The position numbers and the translations under genes are program-made. This document shows, piece by piece, positions 25,497 to 33,547 of a DNA stretch of 64,000 nucleotides. Numbering within the stretch: the stretch's first letter is position 1; each line of letters starts with the position of its first letter. The DNA is from Pseudanabaena sp. lw0831 (lineage in GTDB: Bacteria; Cyanobacteriota; Cyanobacteriia; Pseudanabaenales; Pseudanabaenaceae), in NCBI RefSeq assembly GCF_016584665.1, contig NZ_BBJB01000115.1, positions 1-64,000 on the forward strand. Direction: 5' to 3'. The notes beneath the pieces are model-generated. The model worked only from the letters and a program-made list of their open reading frames with translations, made no database searches and was not told where the DNA came from.

Positions 25497-25814
25497 ATGC
25501 AAGACAAGCAAAAGGTAACTTTTTATCTCCCCGAACGGCTACATCAACAGCTTAAGATTCGTTCTGCTATTGATGGTGATTCGATGTCAGATTTAGCAGA
25601 AAAAGCTATCAGCTTCTATCTAGCACATCCTGATATAGTCGAATCTTCAGGTATCGGTCATACCCATCAAACTTACAACTGTCCGAACTGCTCGCAAACA
25701 GTTGTTATTCGTGAGGGTGAACTGCTAGCGATTGGGGGCAATCGAACACAATCTCTCCCTGTTACTGTTGGCAAAGCTGACAGTCCAGATGAAGAGTTAG
25801 TTTCAATTAGTTAG
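25497..25814 (+). CDS. Ribbon-helix-helix-like protein with a CPNC knuckle
   Basis: 105 residues. The N-terminus KVTFYLPERLHQQLKIRSAI plus DGDSMSDLAEKAISFYL fits a CopG/Arc ribbon-helix-helix DNA-binding fold. A CPNC pair near residue 62 could be half a zinc site; no second pair is visible. It lies 77 bases upstream of ycf46 on the same strand and may regulate it or be translated with it. DNA binding is inferred from the fold. Confidence 0.75.
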   Translation: MQDKQKVTFYLPERLHQQLKIRSAIDGDSMSDLAEKAISFYLAHPDIVESSGIGHTHQTYNCPNCSQTVVIREGELLAIGGNRTQSLPVTVGKADSPDEELVSIS

Positions 25815-25891
25815 ATTAGTCCAACTGCACTTCCTAGAAATTTTTTCTGTAGACAAGGTGAGGACAGAGGCGTAAACCTCGGTATTACTAT

Positions 25892-27415
25892 ATGCAAGAG
25901 CAACTTAGCATTTTAATTCAAGCCCAATATCCCTTGATCTACCTCAATACACCAGAGGAAGAAAGAGCAGAAAGGGCAATATCAAACATTGCTCAACTTA
26001 AGCCAGTCCGCCGCATGTTCACTTGGACTGTGACCCACGGAATAGTTGAGTATGGTCAAACTACAGGAGCAGTACAACACAATACTGAATCTGCTGAAGC
26101 GGCTCTGAAATGGATTACTCGTGCCGATCAGAAAGACCCTGCAATATACATTTTTAAAGACGCACATCCTTTCTTTGATCATCCAGTTATTGTCCGTTGT
26201 CTGCGCGATGCAGTTGCCAATTTCAAAGGCAGTCAGAAAACAATTATTTTGATGTCTCCAATCCAAGTAATCCCAGTTGAGCTAGAAAAAGAAATCGTCG
26301 TCCTCGATTTTCCTTTACCAGATATGAAGGCGATCGAAGAAGTTCTAGATCAACAACTTGGACAGGTTCGCACTAAAAAAGTATCAGCTGAAACTCGCGA
26401 AAAACTAGTCAGAGCGACTTTGGGATTAACCCAAGATGAAGCTGAAAAAGTCTATCGTAAAGCCCAAGTTACCAACGGCAAGTTGACCGAAGAAGAAGTT
26501 GACATTGTCCTATCAGAAAAGCAGCAATTAATTCGTCGTAACGGTATTCTTGAATATATTGAAGATGAAGAAGACTTAGATGCTGTAGGGGGGCTCGAAG
26601 AACTAAAGCATTGGTTGCAACAGCGCTCAAATGCTTTTAGCCAGAGAGCTAGAAATTATGGCTTGCCGCAACCTAAAGGGATGCTAATTCTGGGTGTACC
26701 TGGTTGTGGAAAATCTCTAATTGCTAAGACCACTGCAAGACTTTGGTCATTACCTTTGATACGTCTCGATATGGGGCGGGTCTATGATGGCTCAACTGTT
26801 GGCAAGTCTGAGGCAAATTTACGCAACGCCCTCAAAGTTGCTGAGTCAATTTCACCGATGATTTTATTTATCGATGAACTGGATAAAGCCTTTGCTGGCG
26901 GAGCAGGTTCTGCTGATTCCGATGGTGGCACATCATCGCGCATCTTTGGTACATTCCTGACATGGATGCAGGAGAAGAAATCGCCTGTATTCGTAATGGC
27001 AACTGCTAACCGTATCGAAAAGTTACCAGGGGAATTTCTCCGCAAGGGACGTTTTGACGAGCTTTTCTTTGTTGATTTGCCTAACGGTGAAGAACGCAGA
27101 GATATCTTTAAAATCCATCTGTGCAAGCGTCGCCCAGATGTTGAAAAATTAGAAAGATTCGATTTTGAACAACTATCAAAAGTAAGCGATGGTTTTTCGG
27201 GGGCGGAAATCGAGCAGGCGGTAATTGCTGCCATGTATGAAGCTTTTGCCCAAGATCGGGAGTTTACACAGCTAGATATCATTTCGGCTGTGAAATCGAC
27301 AACTCCCCTCTCACGCACGATGACTGAGCAGGTTGCTGCTTTGCGTGACTGGGCAAGAATGCGGGCTAGACCCGCCGCTACTTCAGTCGCTGAATACCAG
27401 CGTATGGAGTTTTAA
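25892..27415 (+). CDS. ycf46: Ycf46-type AAA+ ATPase
   Basis: 507 residues. The N-terminal half (QYPLIYLNTPEEERAE) is specific to Ycf46. The C-terminal AAA+ module has Walker A GVPGCGKSLIAK, Walker B ILFIDELDKAF, a sensor-1 Asn in MATANRIEKLP and an arginine-finger region RKGRFDELFF. Conserved in cyanobacteria and some red-algal plastids; reported as a stress- or CO2-linked ATPase, but the mechanism is unclear. Cytoplasmic. Confidence 0.95.
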   Translation: MQEQLSILIQAQYPLIYLNTPEEERAERAISNIAQLKPVRRMFTWTVTHGIVEYGQTTGAVQHNTESAEAALKWITRADQKDPAIYIFKDAHPFFDHPVIVRCLRDAVANFKGSQKTIILMSPIQVIPVELEKEIVVLDFPLPDMKAIEEVLDQQLGQVRTKKVSAETREKLVRATLGLTQDEAEKVYRKAQVTNGKLTEEEVDIVLSEKQQLIRRNGILEYIEDEEDLDAVGGLEELKHWLQQRSNAFSQRARNYGLPQPKGMLILGVPGCGKSLIAKTTARLWSLPLIRLDMGRVYDGSTVGKSEANLRNALKVAESISPMILFIDELDKAFAGGAGSADSDGGTSSRIFGTFLTWMQEKKSPVFVMATANRIEKLPGEFLRKGRFDELFFVDLPNGEERRDIFKIHLCKRRPDVEKLERFDFEQLSKVSDGFSGAEIEQAVIAAMYEAFAQDREFTQLDIISAVKSTTPLSRTMTEQVAALRDWARMRARPAATSVAEYQRMEF

Positions 27416-27454
27416 AAAGCTTATTCTGCTGTTTTTGCAGGCAGCAGAGGTAAG

Positions 27455-27497
27455 GCTAGACTCTAAAGATATCTTATTAAAAGATCTTTAGGCTAGC
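27455..27497. repeat. Interrupted inverted repeat between ycf46 and ycf35
   Basis: CTAAAGAT/ATCTTTAG arms (27463-27470, 27484-27491) with outer GCTAG/CTAGC. It could end the ycf46 transcript. Arms are short and loops unequal, so support is modest. Confidence 0.4.
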
Positions 27498-27589
27498 AGC
27501 TAACATAGGAGTAAGAACCACCAGTACTCTTATGTCTCACGTTCTGGTTAACAATTGCGTTCACAATTATTCACAGGAGCAAAACTATT

Positions 27590-27940
27590 ATGTCTCATTT
27601 CAGCACTCTTCGCACAAAAATTACTGATGCCGAAGTCCTCAAGTCGTCTTTGCGCGATCTGGGTATCAGTGTTAACACTGAAGCCGATGTTCGTGGATAC
27701 AACAGCCAACGCATTCGTGCTGACATCGTGGCAACTCTAGAAGGTGATTATGATTTGGGCTGGTCGCGTAATGCCGACGGTTCGTTTGATCTAATTGCTG
27801 ATCTTTGGGGTGTTGCCAAGAAGCACAATCAGACTGAGTTGATCAACTCGATCAATCAGAAATATGCTGTGAACAAGGCTTTGACTGAAGTGAAGCGTCC
27901 TGGTCTAAGCAATGCCAATGTCAAACTCGTTTTGCAGTAA
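27590..27940 (+). CDS. ycf35: Ycf35-like DUF1257 protein
   Basis: 116 residues. MSHFSTLRTKITDAEVLKSSL and the late DLIADLWGVAKKH are hallmarks of DUF1257 (Ycf35), conserved in cyanobacteria and algal plastids. An AGGAG site precedes the ATG. Function unknown; it follows ycf46 by 174 bases on the same strand and is followed by a clear terminator, so it may have its own promoter. Confidence 0.93.
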   Translation: MSHFSTLRTKITDAEVLKSSLRDLGISVNTEADVRGYNSQRIRADIVATLEGDYDLGWSRNADGSFDLIADLWGVAKKHNQTELINSINQKYAVNKALTEVKRPGLSNANVKLVLQ

Positions 27941-27973
27941 GGTGCCGAATCTTGCGAGTTAATTATGCAAATT

Positions 27974-28007
27974 AACAGGCTAGTCATCCTCGACTAGCCT
28001 GTTTTTT
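27974..28007 (+). terminator. Rho-independent terminator after ycf35
   Basis: 12-bp perfect stem AACAGGCTAGTC with loop ATCCTC, followed by a T tract (GTTTTTTC). Positioned 33 bases after the ycf35 stop. Confidence 0.92.
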
Positions 28008-28015
28008 CATTGATA

Positions 28016-28046
28016 AAATAAAGGAGCGCTTTGCGCTCCTTTATTT
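28016..28046. repeat. 31-bp perfect hairpin, GGAGCGC-TTT-GCGCTCC apex
   Basis: 14-bp arms (AAATAAAGGAGCGC). Same apex and inner stem as 24168-24208 with different outer stem. It stands right after a normal terminator, so termination is not its only purpose. Confidence 0.9.
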
Positions 28047-28091
28047 GCTTCATCAAATTCCATAATTTCTATACATTGTGAGGGCTAAACA

Positions 28092-28739
28092 ATGATTGTG
28101 GCAATAAAATCTAAACAACAGTGGCAGCAAGCAACTTGGGATGATTATGTGGCGCTGCGTGATGATGATAAAAGCGATCGCTGTAAATTATTTTTTGATA
28201 ATCAACATTTGTGGGTAGAAATGGGTGCAGAAGGAATTAATCACGCTAAATTTGGCGATTTGTTTCCCATGATTATCGCTTTTTGGGCAATAAAATTTCC
28301 TGACATCAAATTAAGTACCTTTGGTGGATGCCAGATGGAAAAAAAAGGCAAGCGGGCTATAGCTCCCGATATTGTTTTGTATGTTGGTGATGATTCGCCA
28401 ACTTGGAAGACTGGACAGTCAAGATTTATTGATTTAGAACAGTGGCGATCGCCTGATCTTGTTGGTGAAATTTCGGATACGACTTTGGCGATCGATTTAG
28501 ATGAAAAAAAGCGGCTCTACGCAAATTTGGGAATATCTGAATACTGGGTAATTGATGTGAGAGCCTATCGAATATTTGCATTTAGATTAGATGAAGAAGG
28601 GATTTATGAGGAGTGTGAGGTCTCTCAAGTCTTGCCAAATTTGGTGATCTCTTTATTGGAGAAAACGATGGAATTACTAGATACAAAAACTAATACTGAA
28701 GCAGCAATCTGGTTTTCAAAGCAAATCCAAGATTTATGA
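28092..28739 (+). CDS. Uma2-family (DUF820) putative endonuclease
   Basis: 215 residues. Core motifs: AIAPDIVLYVGDD (Asp), DLVGEISDTTLAIDL (Glu, with S in place of the usual L-S), KKRLYANLGISEYWVID (the conserved K-x-x-x-Y-x-x-x-G-V-x-E-Y-W-V-I-D). Nuclease fold predicted; function in cyanobacteria unknown. Paralogue of the genes at 6570 and 52068. Confidence 0.9.
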   Translation: MIVAIKSKQQWQQATWDDYVALRDDDKSDRCKLFFDNQHLWVEMGAEGINHAKFGDLFPMIIAFWAIKFPDIKLSTFGGCQMEKKGKRAIAPDIVLYVGDDSPTWKTGQSRFIDLEQWRSPDLVGEISDTTLAIDLDEKKRLYANLGISEYWVIDVRAYRIFAFRLDEEGIYEECEVSQVLPNLVISLLEKTMELLDTKTNTEAAIWFSKQIQDL

Positions 28740-28812
28740 TGGCTGAGGATCTTCACATTTCTCGCTTTTAAATGTAATATATGGATACATAATTTGAGCT
28801 AAAGTCGCCACG

Positions 28813-29499
28813 ATGGAAATTGCGATCTCCCTCTTGCAGCATTACAGTTTTGATCTTGGTGGCTATACCATCAAAGATTTGACTCGTGCATGGAGTAGTT
28901 TTAAACCTGAATGGGTACGCCAAGCCGTAATCGAATCGTTATTTCAGGGAAGATATAAAGCAGTTTCGGTAAATCAAATTTTGCATCTATGGGAACGTAA
29001 AGGCGAACCAAATTGCCGTTACAACCATGAATTTGAGCGCTTGGTGTGCGGTGATGTTGCTGTGATTTATGAAGATCGAATTTTTTACACTCCTCCTCGT
29101 ACTTCTACTCGCGAAGCTGCGATCGCAGAAATTCCTGCATTTGCAACCATCGCAGAATCGAATTTACCACTTCCATTTCCTCGTCGTCCAATGCTTGGGA
29201 CTGCTAAGATTCCTCAAGTTGCACCTCAAGTTAATCCAGTTGCTCAACCTAAACCTCAAAGATACCCTAGTCGTCTAACTACAGCTTCGGGAACGACAGC
29301 CGCCGCAAAAGTTTACCCTACCAACTCTAATACAGCGTATTCCGAAGTCTATCAATCTGCCTACGAAAATATGACTTTGCTTGCTGAATCTTCAATGTTT
29401 GTTGATAAGCTGAGAGCAATGTGTAGCGATCGCCTAGTTCTTCCAGTTCCTGAGATTAGTTCTAATCTCAATAGGGGAGAAGTTCTGAATGAGAATTAG
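28813..29499 (+). CDS. Conserved cyanobacterial hypothetical protein
   Basis: 228 residues. The N-terminal 95 residues are well ordered (YTIKDLTRAWSSFKPEWVRQ ... ILHLWERKGEPNCRY ... FERLVCGD), with Trp-rich helices that look like a small helical domain. A Pro/Thr/Ala-rich linker (about 100-180) leads to a last helix (MTLLAESSMFVDKLRAMC). No signal or TM. No family name recalled; a regulator or adaptor is only a guess. Confidence 0.75.
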   Translation: MEIAISLLQHYSFDLGGYTIKDLTRAWSSFKPEWVRQAVIESLFQGRYKAVSVNQILHLWERKGEPNCRYNHEFERLVCGDVAVIYEDRIFYTPPRTSTREAAIAEIPAFATIAESNLPLPFPRRPMLGTAKIPQVAPQVNPVAQPKPQRYPSRLTTASGTTAAAKVYPTNSNTAYSEVYQSAYENMTLLAESSMFVDKLRAMCSDRLVLPVPEISSNLNRGEVLNEN

Positions 29500-29556
29500 A
29501 TTCTGTTCAATCAAGTTTAGTGCTCCACACTATCAATTATCAACGCTTGCACTTAT

Positions 29557-30201
29557 CTACGCGACACACAAGGCGGCAGCGTAGTTTGAATCTATATTTA
29601 ATTCTGAGTCTAGTAGTTTTAGAGTCAATTCTTTAATTTGCAAGGTCTTGCCCATAGGCATCTCTAGTAATGACGATACATCCACATAGTCAAGGATATT
29701 GGCAATACCTTCTCCTGTTGCTTTGCCATAGGCTTCCTTAAGAGTCCATGCGTGATAAAAAGCTAGGTATTTATCCCGATCGCTTAAGCTTTGAATAATT
29801 TTTTGCTCTGAAGGTAAGAAATAGCGCTCAGCAATACTATCAACATCGCACTGAGGATTGATATATTCCAAATCTATTCCCACTTCGCGATCGCTACACA
29901 CTGCATAGATGGCAAAATCTTGAGAATGCGATAGATTAAAATAAACACAATGACTATTATGAATGTATGGCTTTCCGCGATCGCTATAACTAAACTGAAT
30001 TTGATTGGGTTCGCAGCCTAGCCTTGGCGCTAGAATCTCCCGTAAGTTCCCCCTTGCGGCGATAAAATTACGTTTGAGATGTTCCCGTTTGAATCGATCG
30101 GCACGCGATTGCTCATCCTCCGAAAGAAACTGCCATAGGCGATCGCACTCTGATACAGAGATGTCTAGCCTAGCTTGGTATAGTTGCAAGTCTGATGACA
30201 T
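29557..30201 (-). CDS. 4'-phosphopantetheinyl transferase (Sfp/HetI type)
   Basis: 214 residues, Sfp-like length. Motifs: P1-like SYSDRGKPYI and FNLSHSQDFAIYAV, the magnesium site VGIDLEYI, and WTLKEAYGKATGEG. It moves the phosphopantetheine arm of CoA to the serine of acyl or peptidyl carrier proteins, for fatty-acid, heterocyst glycolipid or polyketide synthesis. No carrier protein gene is nearby. Confidence 0.93.
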   Translation of the reverse strand: MSSDLQLYQARLDISVSECDRLWQFLSEDEQSRADRFKREHLKRNFIAARGNLREILAPRLGCEPNQIQFSYSDRGKPYIHNSHCVYFNLSHSQDFAIYAVCSDREVGIDLEYINPQCDVDSIAERYFLPSEQKIIQSLSDRDKYLAFYHAWTLKEAYGKATGEGIANILDYVDVSSLLEMPMGKTLQIKELTLKLLDSELNIDSNYAAALCVA

Positions 30202-30250
30202 GTGAGAACCCTAAAAAACGACATGATCATGCCCAAATCTAAATAATACA

Positions 30251-30281
30251 ATTCTCAAAATGGCAACGCCATTTTGAGAAT
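30251..30281. repeat. 31-bp perfect hairpin, AAAATGGC-AAC-GCCATTTT apex, copy 1
   Basis: 14-bp arms ATTCTCAAAATGGC around AAC. An extended copy of the same hairpin is at 54905-54937 and a degenerate one at about 54147-54174. Confidence 0.93.
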
Positions 30282-30309
30282 CCAAAAACCTTACTGGGTT
30301 TGATTTTTT

Positions 30310-30343
30310 AATTCTCGAAAGTGTGACTACACTTTCGAGAATT
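30310..30343. repeat. 34-bp perfect hairpin, GAAAGTGT-GACT-ACACTTTC apex
   Basis: 15-bp arms AATTCTCGAAAGTGT around GACT. The central 22 bases equal those of the hairpin at 37487-37534, but the outer stems differ completely. It is 42 bases before the start of the small membrane protein gene. Confidence 0.94.
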
Positions 30344-30385
30344 GGTATAAAATCTTTGAACTTGAGATGGATTGGAAAAAACTCT

Positions 30386-30694
30386 ATGAACTTGCCCCTA
30401 GTTATCGGCGCATTAATAGTCTCTTTACTGCTGTTGTGGTGGTTGCTAAGTGTGATTAAAGCTAGCTTTAAAACTGCATTTTTAGTGGTTGCCGTGATTT
30501 TTACAATTCAGGTATTGACTGGCGTTGGCCCCCAGCAAATTTTCGCGCAAGTCGGTCAATGGATGGGTGACTCAATGGGAGGTATAGGGAAATGGCTACA
30601 AAATTGGGGTGACAAGGGCAAAGTTGAGCCAGATAGTAAGAAGCAATCATTAGTTTGGATGATGCAAATTGCGATCGCCTTGATAAATTCATAA
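30386..30694 (+). CDS. Small membrane hypothetical protein
   Basis: 102 residues from ATG 30386; an earlier in-frame ATG (30323) would start inside a hairpin arm and was rejected. One or two N-terminal membrane spans (LVIGALIVSLLLLWWLLSVI and FKTAFLVVAVIFTIQVL) are followed by a soluble part with GQWMGDSMGGIGKWLQNWGD and a charged linker. No family name recalled. Converges on the MoaD-like gene. Confidence 0.72.
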   Translation: MNLPLVIGALIVSLLLLWWLLSVIKASFKTAFLVVAVIFTIQVLTGVGPQQIFAQVGQWMGDSMGGIGKWLQNWGDKGKVEPDSKKQSLVWMMQIAIALINS

Positions 30695-30726
30695 AACAAA
30701 AAGGGATGCAAAGCATCCCTTTTTGT
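30694..30726. terminator. Bidirectional terminator-like hairpin
   Basis: 15-bp perfect arms AACAAAAAGGGATGC around AAA with A and T tracts on both sides. It lies between convergent genes and starts at the last stop base of the upstream one. Confidence 0.88.
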
Positions 30727-30731
30727 TGGGA

Positions 30732-31007
30732 TTAGCCCCCTGCGATCGCAGGAATGATACTTACTTCATCACCATCATTGAGGGCAGTATTTGCCCCATC
30801 GAGAAAGCGGATATCTTCGCTGTTGACATAAAAATTAACAAAGCGGCGAAGATTGCCTTTTTCATCACAAATGCGGGCTTTGATGCCTGGGCAACTAATT
30901 TCGAGCGAATCAATAATTGCTTGAACGGAATCACCAGTACACTCGACAGTAGCTTGATTGTTGGTCAATTGTTGGAGTGGAGTGGGAATTAAAACTTTAA
31001 CAGCCAT
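30732..31007 (-). CDS. MoaD/ThiS-family sulfur carrier protein
   Basis: 91 residues, ubiquitin-like fold, ending in the obligatory diglycine (SIIPAIAGG). The C-terminus is adenylated and thiocarboxylated to hand sulfur to molybdopterin, thiamine or cysteine synthesis. In cyanobacteria a MoaD-like protein often sits by threonine synthase or cysteine-linked genes; here no partner is adjacent, so the pathway stays open. Confidence 0.9.
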   Translation of the reverse strand: MAVKVLIPTPLQQLTNNQATVECTGDSVQAIIDSLEISCPGIKARICDEKGNLRRFVNFYVNSEDIRFLDGANTALNDGDEVSIIPAIAGG

Positions 31008-31088
31008 ATTTTTGGATCAATTCAGAGAACTTTAGACTTGGATTTTGCCCATTCATATAGAAGCGGCGTAAAGCGCGGCCTCTATAAA

Positions 31089-31184
31089 TATGTAGCTAGG
31101 CGCAAATCCCAAAATCTGTACCGCCCGCGCAGCGGGCGGTACAGATTTTGGATCTGGGTTTTTAATTGGGCCTAGCTACTTAAT
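31089..31184. repeat. MITE-like element, copy B (TIR GTAGCTAGGC)
   Basis: Outer ATGTAGCTAGGCGCAAATCC and GGCCTAGCTACTTAAT enclose a perfect 43-bp hairpin (31109-31151), whose 20-bp arms are identical to those of copy A (11850-11892), with loop GCA in place of TAC. Confidence 0.82.
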
Positions 31185-31218
31185 GAATGGATTTGTATAT
31201 ATTTTAACGCGAGTGCGA

Positions 31219-31680
31219 TTACCGCCTAACTTTGCCTGCAAATCCCGAAGCTTTAAATTGCTTAAGCTCTAAAGGTTCAGGCTGTTCAGCAGGAATCGCA
31301 ACCATAATTTGAAAGTCGCTATTGCCTGTGGGAATCTCCTCAACTGCACCCAGTCTTGCTCTTTCTGGCATAGCATCATTGCCGTTCGCATCATAGATAC
31401 GCCCAAAAATATCGGCATTGTACACAACTTTGCCTGAGGGATTGGTTGCATTTCCCTTGATCATGTAGCACTTTGCCGACATCACACCGCCGCCTAGCAC
31501 CATGTTTTTACCCGCATCGCCAGTACATGGCTCGTAAGTAACATTAGTCAGCTTTATTTGCACATTTGCCCAAGCAGGTGCGCTAAGAGCCAAGGTACAA
31601 ATACATAGCAGGAGAGACAAGAAGGTAGCCTTGCAAACCTGTAATAATTTTTTGAGATTTTCAGTCTTTGAGATCGCCAT
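31219..31680 (-). CDS. Secreted hypothetical protein
   Basis: 153 residues from ATG 31680 (MAISKTENLKK); upstream ATGs on this strand would run through the divergent psbK gene and were rejected. Signal peptide ATFLSLLLCICTLALSAPAWA, cleavage after AWA-N. Mature part is beta-rich with VQIKLTNVTYEPC, KCYMIKGNATNPSGK and FGRIYDANGND; Cys pair may form a disulfide. Divergent from psbK with 106 bases between the starts. No family recognised; probably thylakoid lumen or periplasm. Confidence 0.75.
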   Translation of the reverse strand: MAISKTENLKKLLQVCKATFLSLLLCICTLALSAPAWANVQIKLTNVTYEPCTGDAGKNMVLGGGVMSAKCYMIKGNATNPSGKVVYNADIFGRIYDANGNDAMPERARLGAVEEIPTGNSDFQIMVAIPAEQPEPLELKQFKASGFAGKVRR

Positions 31681-31786
31681 AAATAAACCTATTTTATAAA
31701 ACCTGTGATAAAAAATTTTCAGAAAAAAGAATGGCTTCTTTGACGTGGTAAAATTCATCTTAGCTCTTGAAGGAGGTCTATTTTTA

Positions 31787-31924
31787 ATGCCACTTAGTCT
31801 ATTGATTGCAACTTTACCTGAAGCGTATAGAATTTTCGATCCACTGGTAAACGTTCTTCCCGTGATTCCTGTATTTTTCTTGCTACTCGCTTTTGTGTGG
31901 CAAGCTTCAGTCGGTTTCAAATAG
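31787..31924 (+). CDS. psbK: Photosystem II reaction-centre protein PsbK
   Basis: 45 codons plus TAG. The mature part reads [20 protein letters not shown] followed by a single membrane helix and [11 protein letters not shown], matching PsbK; the first eight residues (MPLSLLIA) are the short leader removed after insertion. A perfect AAGGAGG site lies twelve bases upstream. PsbK is a one-helix thylakoid subunit next to CP43 that stabilises the PSII core and plastoquinone site. Followed by a terminator hairpin, so it is probably monocistronic. Confidence 0.96.
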   Translation: MPLSLLIATLPEAYRIFDPLVNVLPVIPVFFLLLAFVWQASVGFK

Positions 31925-32022
31925 GTTTCAATTTAAGTCTTGACTTAATAAAAAAACTTATAAAAAACTTTTAAGTACATCTTGTACATTCACACTGACT
32001 CATTTATAAAACAAAAACGATA

Positions 32023-32063
32023 TAAGCGATCGGGGTAGCGGCAACGTTACCCCGATTGCTTTC
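32023..32063 (+). terminator. Hairpin downstream of psbK
   Basis: AAGCGATCGGGGTA pairs with TTACCCCGATTGCTTT (one mismatch) around GCGGCAACG. Located about 100 bases after psbK. Confidence 0.75.
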
Positions 32064-32064
32064 T

Positions 32065-32093
32065 AAGTGTGTGTCGCAAAGCGCCACATACTT
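32065..32093. repeat. Degenerate hairpin, CGC-AAA-GCG apex
   Basis: AAGTGTGTGTCGC and GCGCCACATACTT pair with two mismatches around AAA. A decayed member of the GCGC-NNN-GCGC group. Confidence 0.7.
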
Positions 32094-32113
32094 ACAGTAT
32101 TTTTCAATCAAAA

Positions 32114-32170
32114 GAACCAATAAATTTTTGAAAGTGTTGCAAAGCAAAACTTTCAAAAATTTATTGGTTC
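32114..32170. repeat. Inverted repeat, AATAAATTTTTGAAAGT family, copy 2
   Basis: 22-bp perfect arms (GAACCAATAAATTTTTGAAA then GT) around GTTGCAAAGCAAA. The tail GGCTTGAGCGCAAAGC mirrors the tail of copy 1 at 19350-19410. Confidence 0.9.
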
Positions 32171-32222
32171 GGGCTTGAGCGCAAAGCTTTGTAAGTGCTA
32201 AAAATATTATTTTTAATAAAAT

Positions 32223-32462
32223 ATGGAAATCATCGGACGTTGGACGAACAAATTTTTGATGTTCAATTTGTTCTTAGTATTTTTCTTCTTTGCATGGCTA
32301 CTAGTTGCTCTCGGCGGCGAAACCCTAAAAATAAATCTTGGCTTGGAGTTATGGCGACAACTATGGGAGCCATTGATTCAACCTGTGCTAGGAATTGTCA
32401 TGGCTGGTGCGATCGCGAGTGGCATAATCTCCAAAGTTAAACAAAAACTAGCTAAACCTTAA
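32223..32462 (+). CDS. Small conserved membrane protein, unknown function
   Basis: 79 residues with two hydrophobic segments (LMFNLFLVFFFFAWLLVAL and PVLGIVMAGAIASGIIS) and a basic C-terminus (KVKQKLAKP), so probably inner or thylakoid membrane. A candidate in another frame (32195) lacks these features. No family name recalled. Confidence 0.75.
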   Translation: MEIIGRWTNKFLMFNLFLVFFFFAWLLVALGGETLKINLGLELWRQLWEPLIQPVLGIVMAGAIASGIISKVKQKLAKP

Positions 32463-32474
32463 CGACCAAGAAGG

Positions 32475-32527
32475 CGCTTTACTATCAATGGTTAGGTATG
32501 TCTTACCCAGCCATTGATAGTAAAGCG
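32475..32527. repeat. Inverted repeat with one arm in the 2OG-oxygenase coding end
   Basis: 17-bp perfect arms CGCTTTACTATCAATGG (32475-32491) and its reverse complement (32511-32527), loop 19 nt. The right arm encodes R339-F-T-I-N-G344, part of the conserved RFTINGW motif of the oxygenase; the left arm is non-coding and directly follows the stop codon. Confidence 0.95.
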
Positions 32528-33541
32528 GCTATCAGCAAAATATTCTGATGGACAACTGACAGGCAAAACTTCATGCATACAGTGACTAGGAAAAAAGATG
32601 ATTGTATTATTCGTGGGCTGAATCACTTTGCGGGAGTCTGCAGCAACAGAATAGCCATTTTCGATTTTACTGTCATAGATTACTAACTCGCCACCAGTGA
32701 AGGGTTTAGGTTCGCGATAGTAGTAGTAAACATAGGTAAGAACTCTTGTCGCACTGTCTGGACTACCACTGTCATTATGGATTTTGTAATAATTGCCGTG
32801 ATTATGGGCGGTCATTTGCGACTCAATTTGCCCGATCTCAAAGTTGTTTATAGCTAAGTGGGTGATAATTTGCGGTGTAATTTTTCGTATTAGCTTAACC
32901 ATTAACTCTGAGAACTCAGGGAAGTGCATAAGATAAAATGAGCGCCGATAGTTGGGATCAGCGGCTGAGTTGGTGGTAGGAATAAATTCAGGTTGTTTAC
33001 TGATGCTATAGCGTAATAAATCGTTTAGTTGACTTGGTGACAAAAAATCATCAATTAGCGCATAGGGAGATGGGATAACATCTTCATCTGGTGGAATCTT
33101 TAAGAGGATTGACTCGCTAGTTGTGGATGGTTTGGGATCTTGAATTACTGGAAGATATGCTGGTATTTGAGCAGAATTATTATTAGTATTTAACAATACA
33201 TCTAGCTTTTTTCTAATAGCCCAAAAGCCTTTCCCAAATTGACGATCAACTAAAATACATTCAAAGTTTCGCCAAGAAAATCTATAGTCTTGAATTTGAG
33301 ATGCTACTTTTTTATTCAGTCTTTCAACGAAGCTATCATCAAGACTTAGTAAAATCCTAATTTCATCGGTTGAAATCCAAAAATCCGAATCAGCAATATG
33401 TTTTACATTGTCAAGCTGCTGAATTAATTGCTCGACTTGATAATTAGTGTCTTCAGAAATTGGTTTGGATTTCAGATGCTGAGCTTTCATAAATTTAATA
33501 GCTACTTTTTTAAGATTTGAGCCATCCAAAATATGGCTCAA
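32492..33541 (-). CDS. 2OG-Fe(II) oxygenase (prolyl-4-hydroxylase-like)
   Basis: 349 residues. The C-terminal 200 residues form the dioxygenase: iron ligands H-x-D in YYKIHNDSGS, distal His in FFPSHCMHEVLPV, and the 2-oxoglutarate-binding Arg in DSRFTINGWV. It hydroxylates an unknown protein or small molecule. Residues 1-150 carry a separate region (EQLIQQLDNVKHIADSDFW, LVDRQFGKGFWAIRK) of unknown use. The gene end is unusual because its last codons are duplicated in inverted form beyond the stop. Confidence 0.88.
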   Translation of the reverse strand: MSHILDGSNLKKVAIKFMKAQHLKSKPISEDTNYQVEQLIQQLDNVKHIADSDFWISTDEIRILLSLDDSFVERLNKKVASQIQDYRFSWRNFECILVDRQFGKGFWAIRKKLDVLLNTNNNSAQIPAYLPVIQDPKPSTTSESILLKIPPDEDVIPSPYALIDDFLSPSQLNDLLRYSISKQPEFIPTTNSAADPNYRRSFYLMHFPEFSELMVKLIRKITPQIITHLAINNFEIGQIESQMTAHNHGNYYKIHNDSGSPDSATRVLTYVYYYYREPKPFTGGELVIYDSKIENGYSVAADSRKVIQPTNNTIIFFPSHCMHEVLPVSCPSEYFADSRFTINGWVRHT

Positions 33542-33547
33542 ACAACT

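Noticed and set aside
26782-27318. 178-codon minus-strand ORF
   Set aside because: Fully antisense to the AAA+ module of ycf46, which has clear motifs.
31681-31920. Long N-terminal extension of the secreted protein at 31219-31680
   Set aside because: It would be antisense to psbK and would bury a clean signal peptide.
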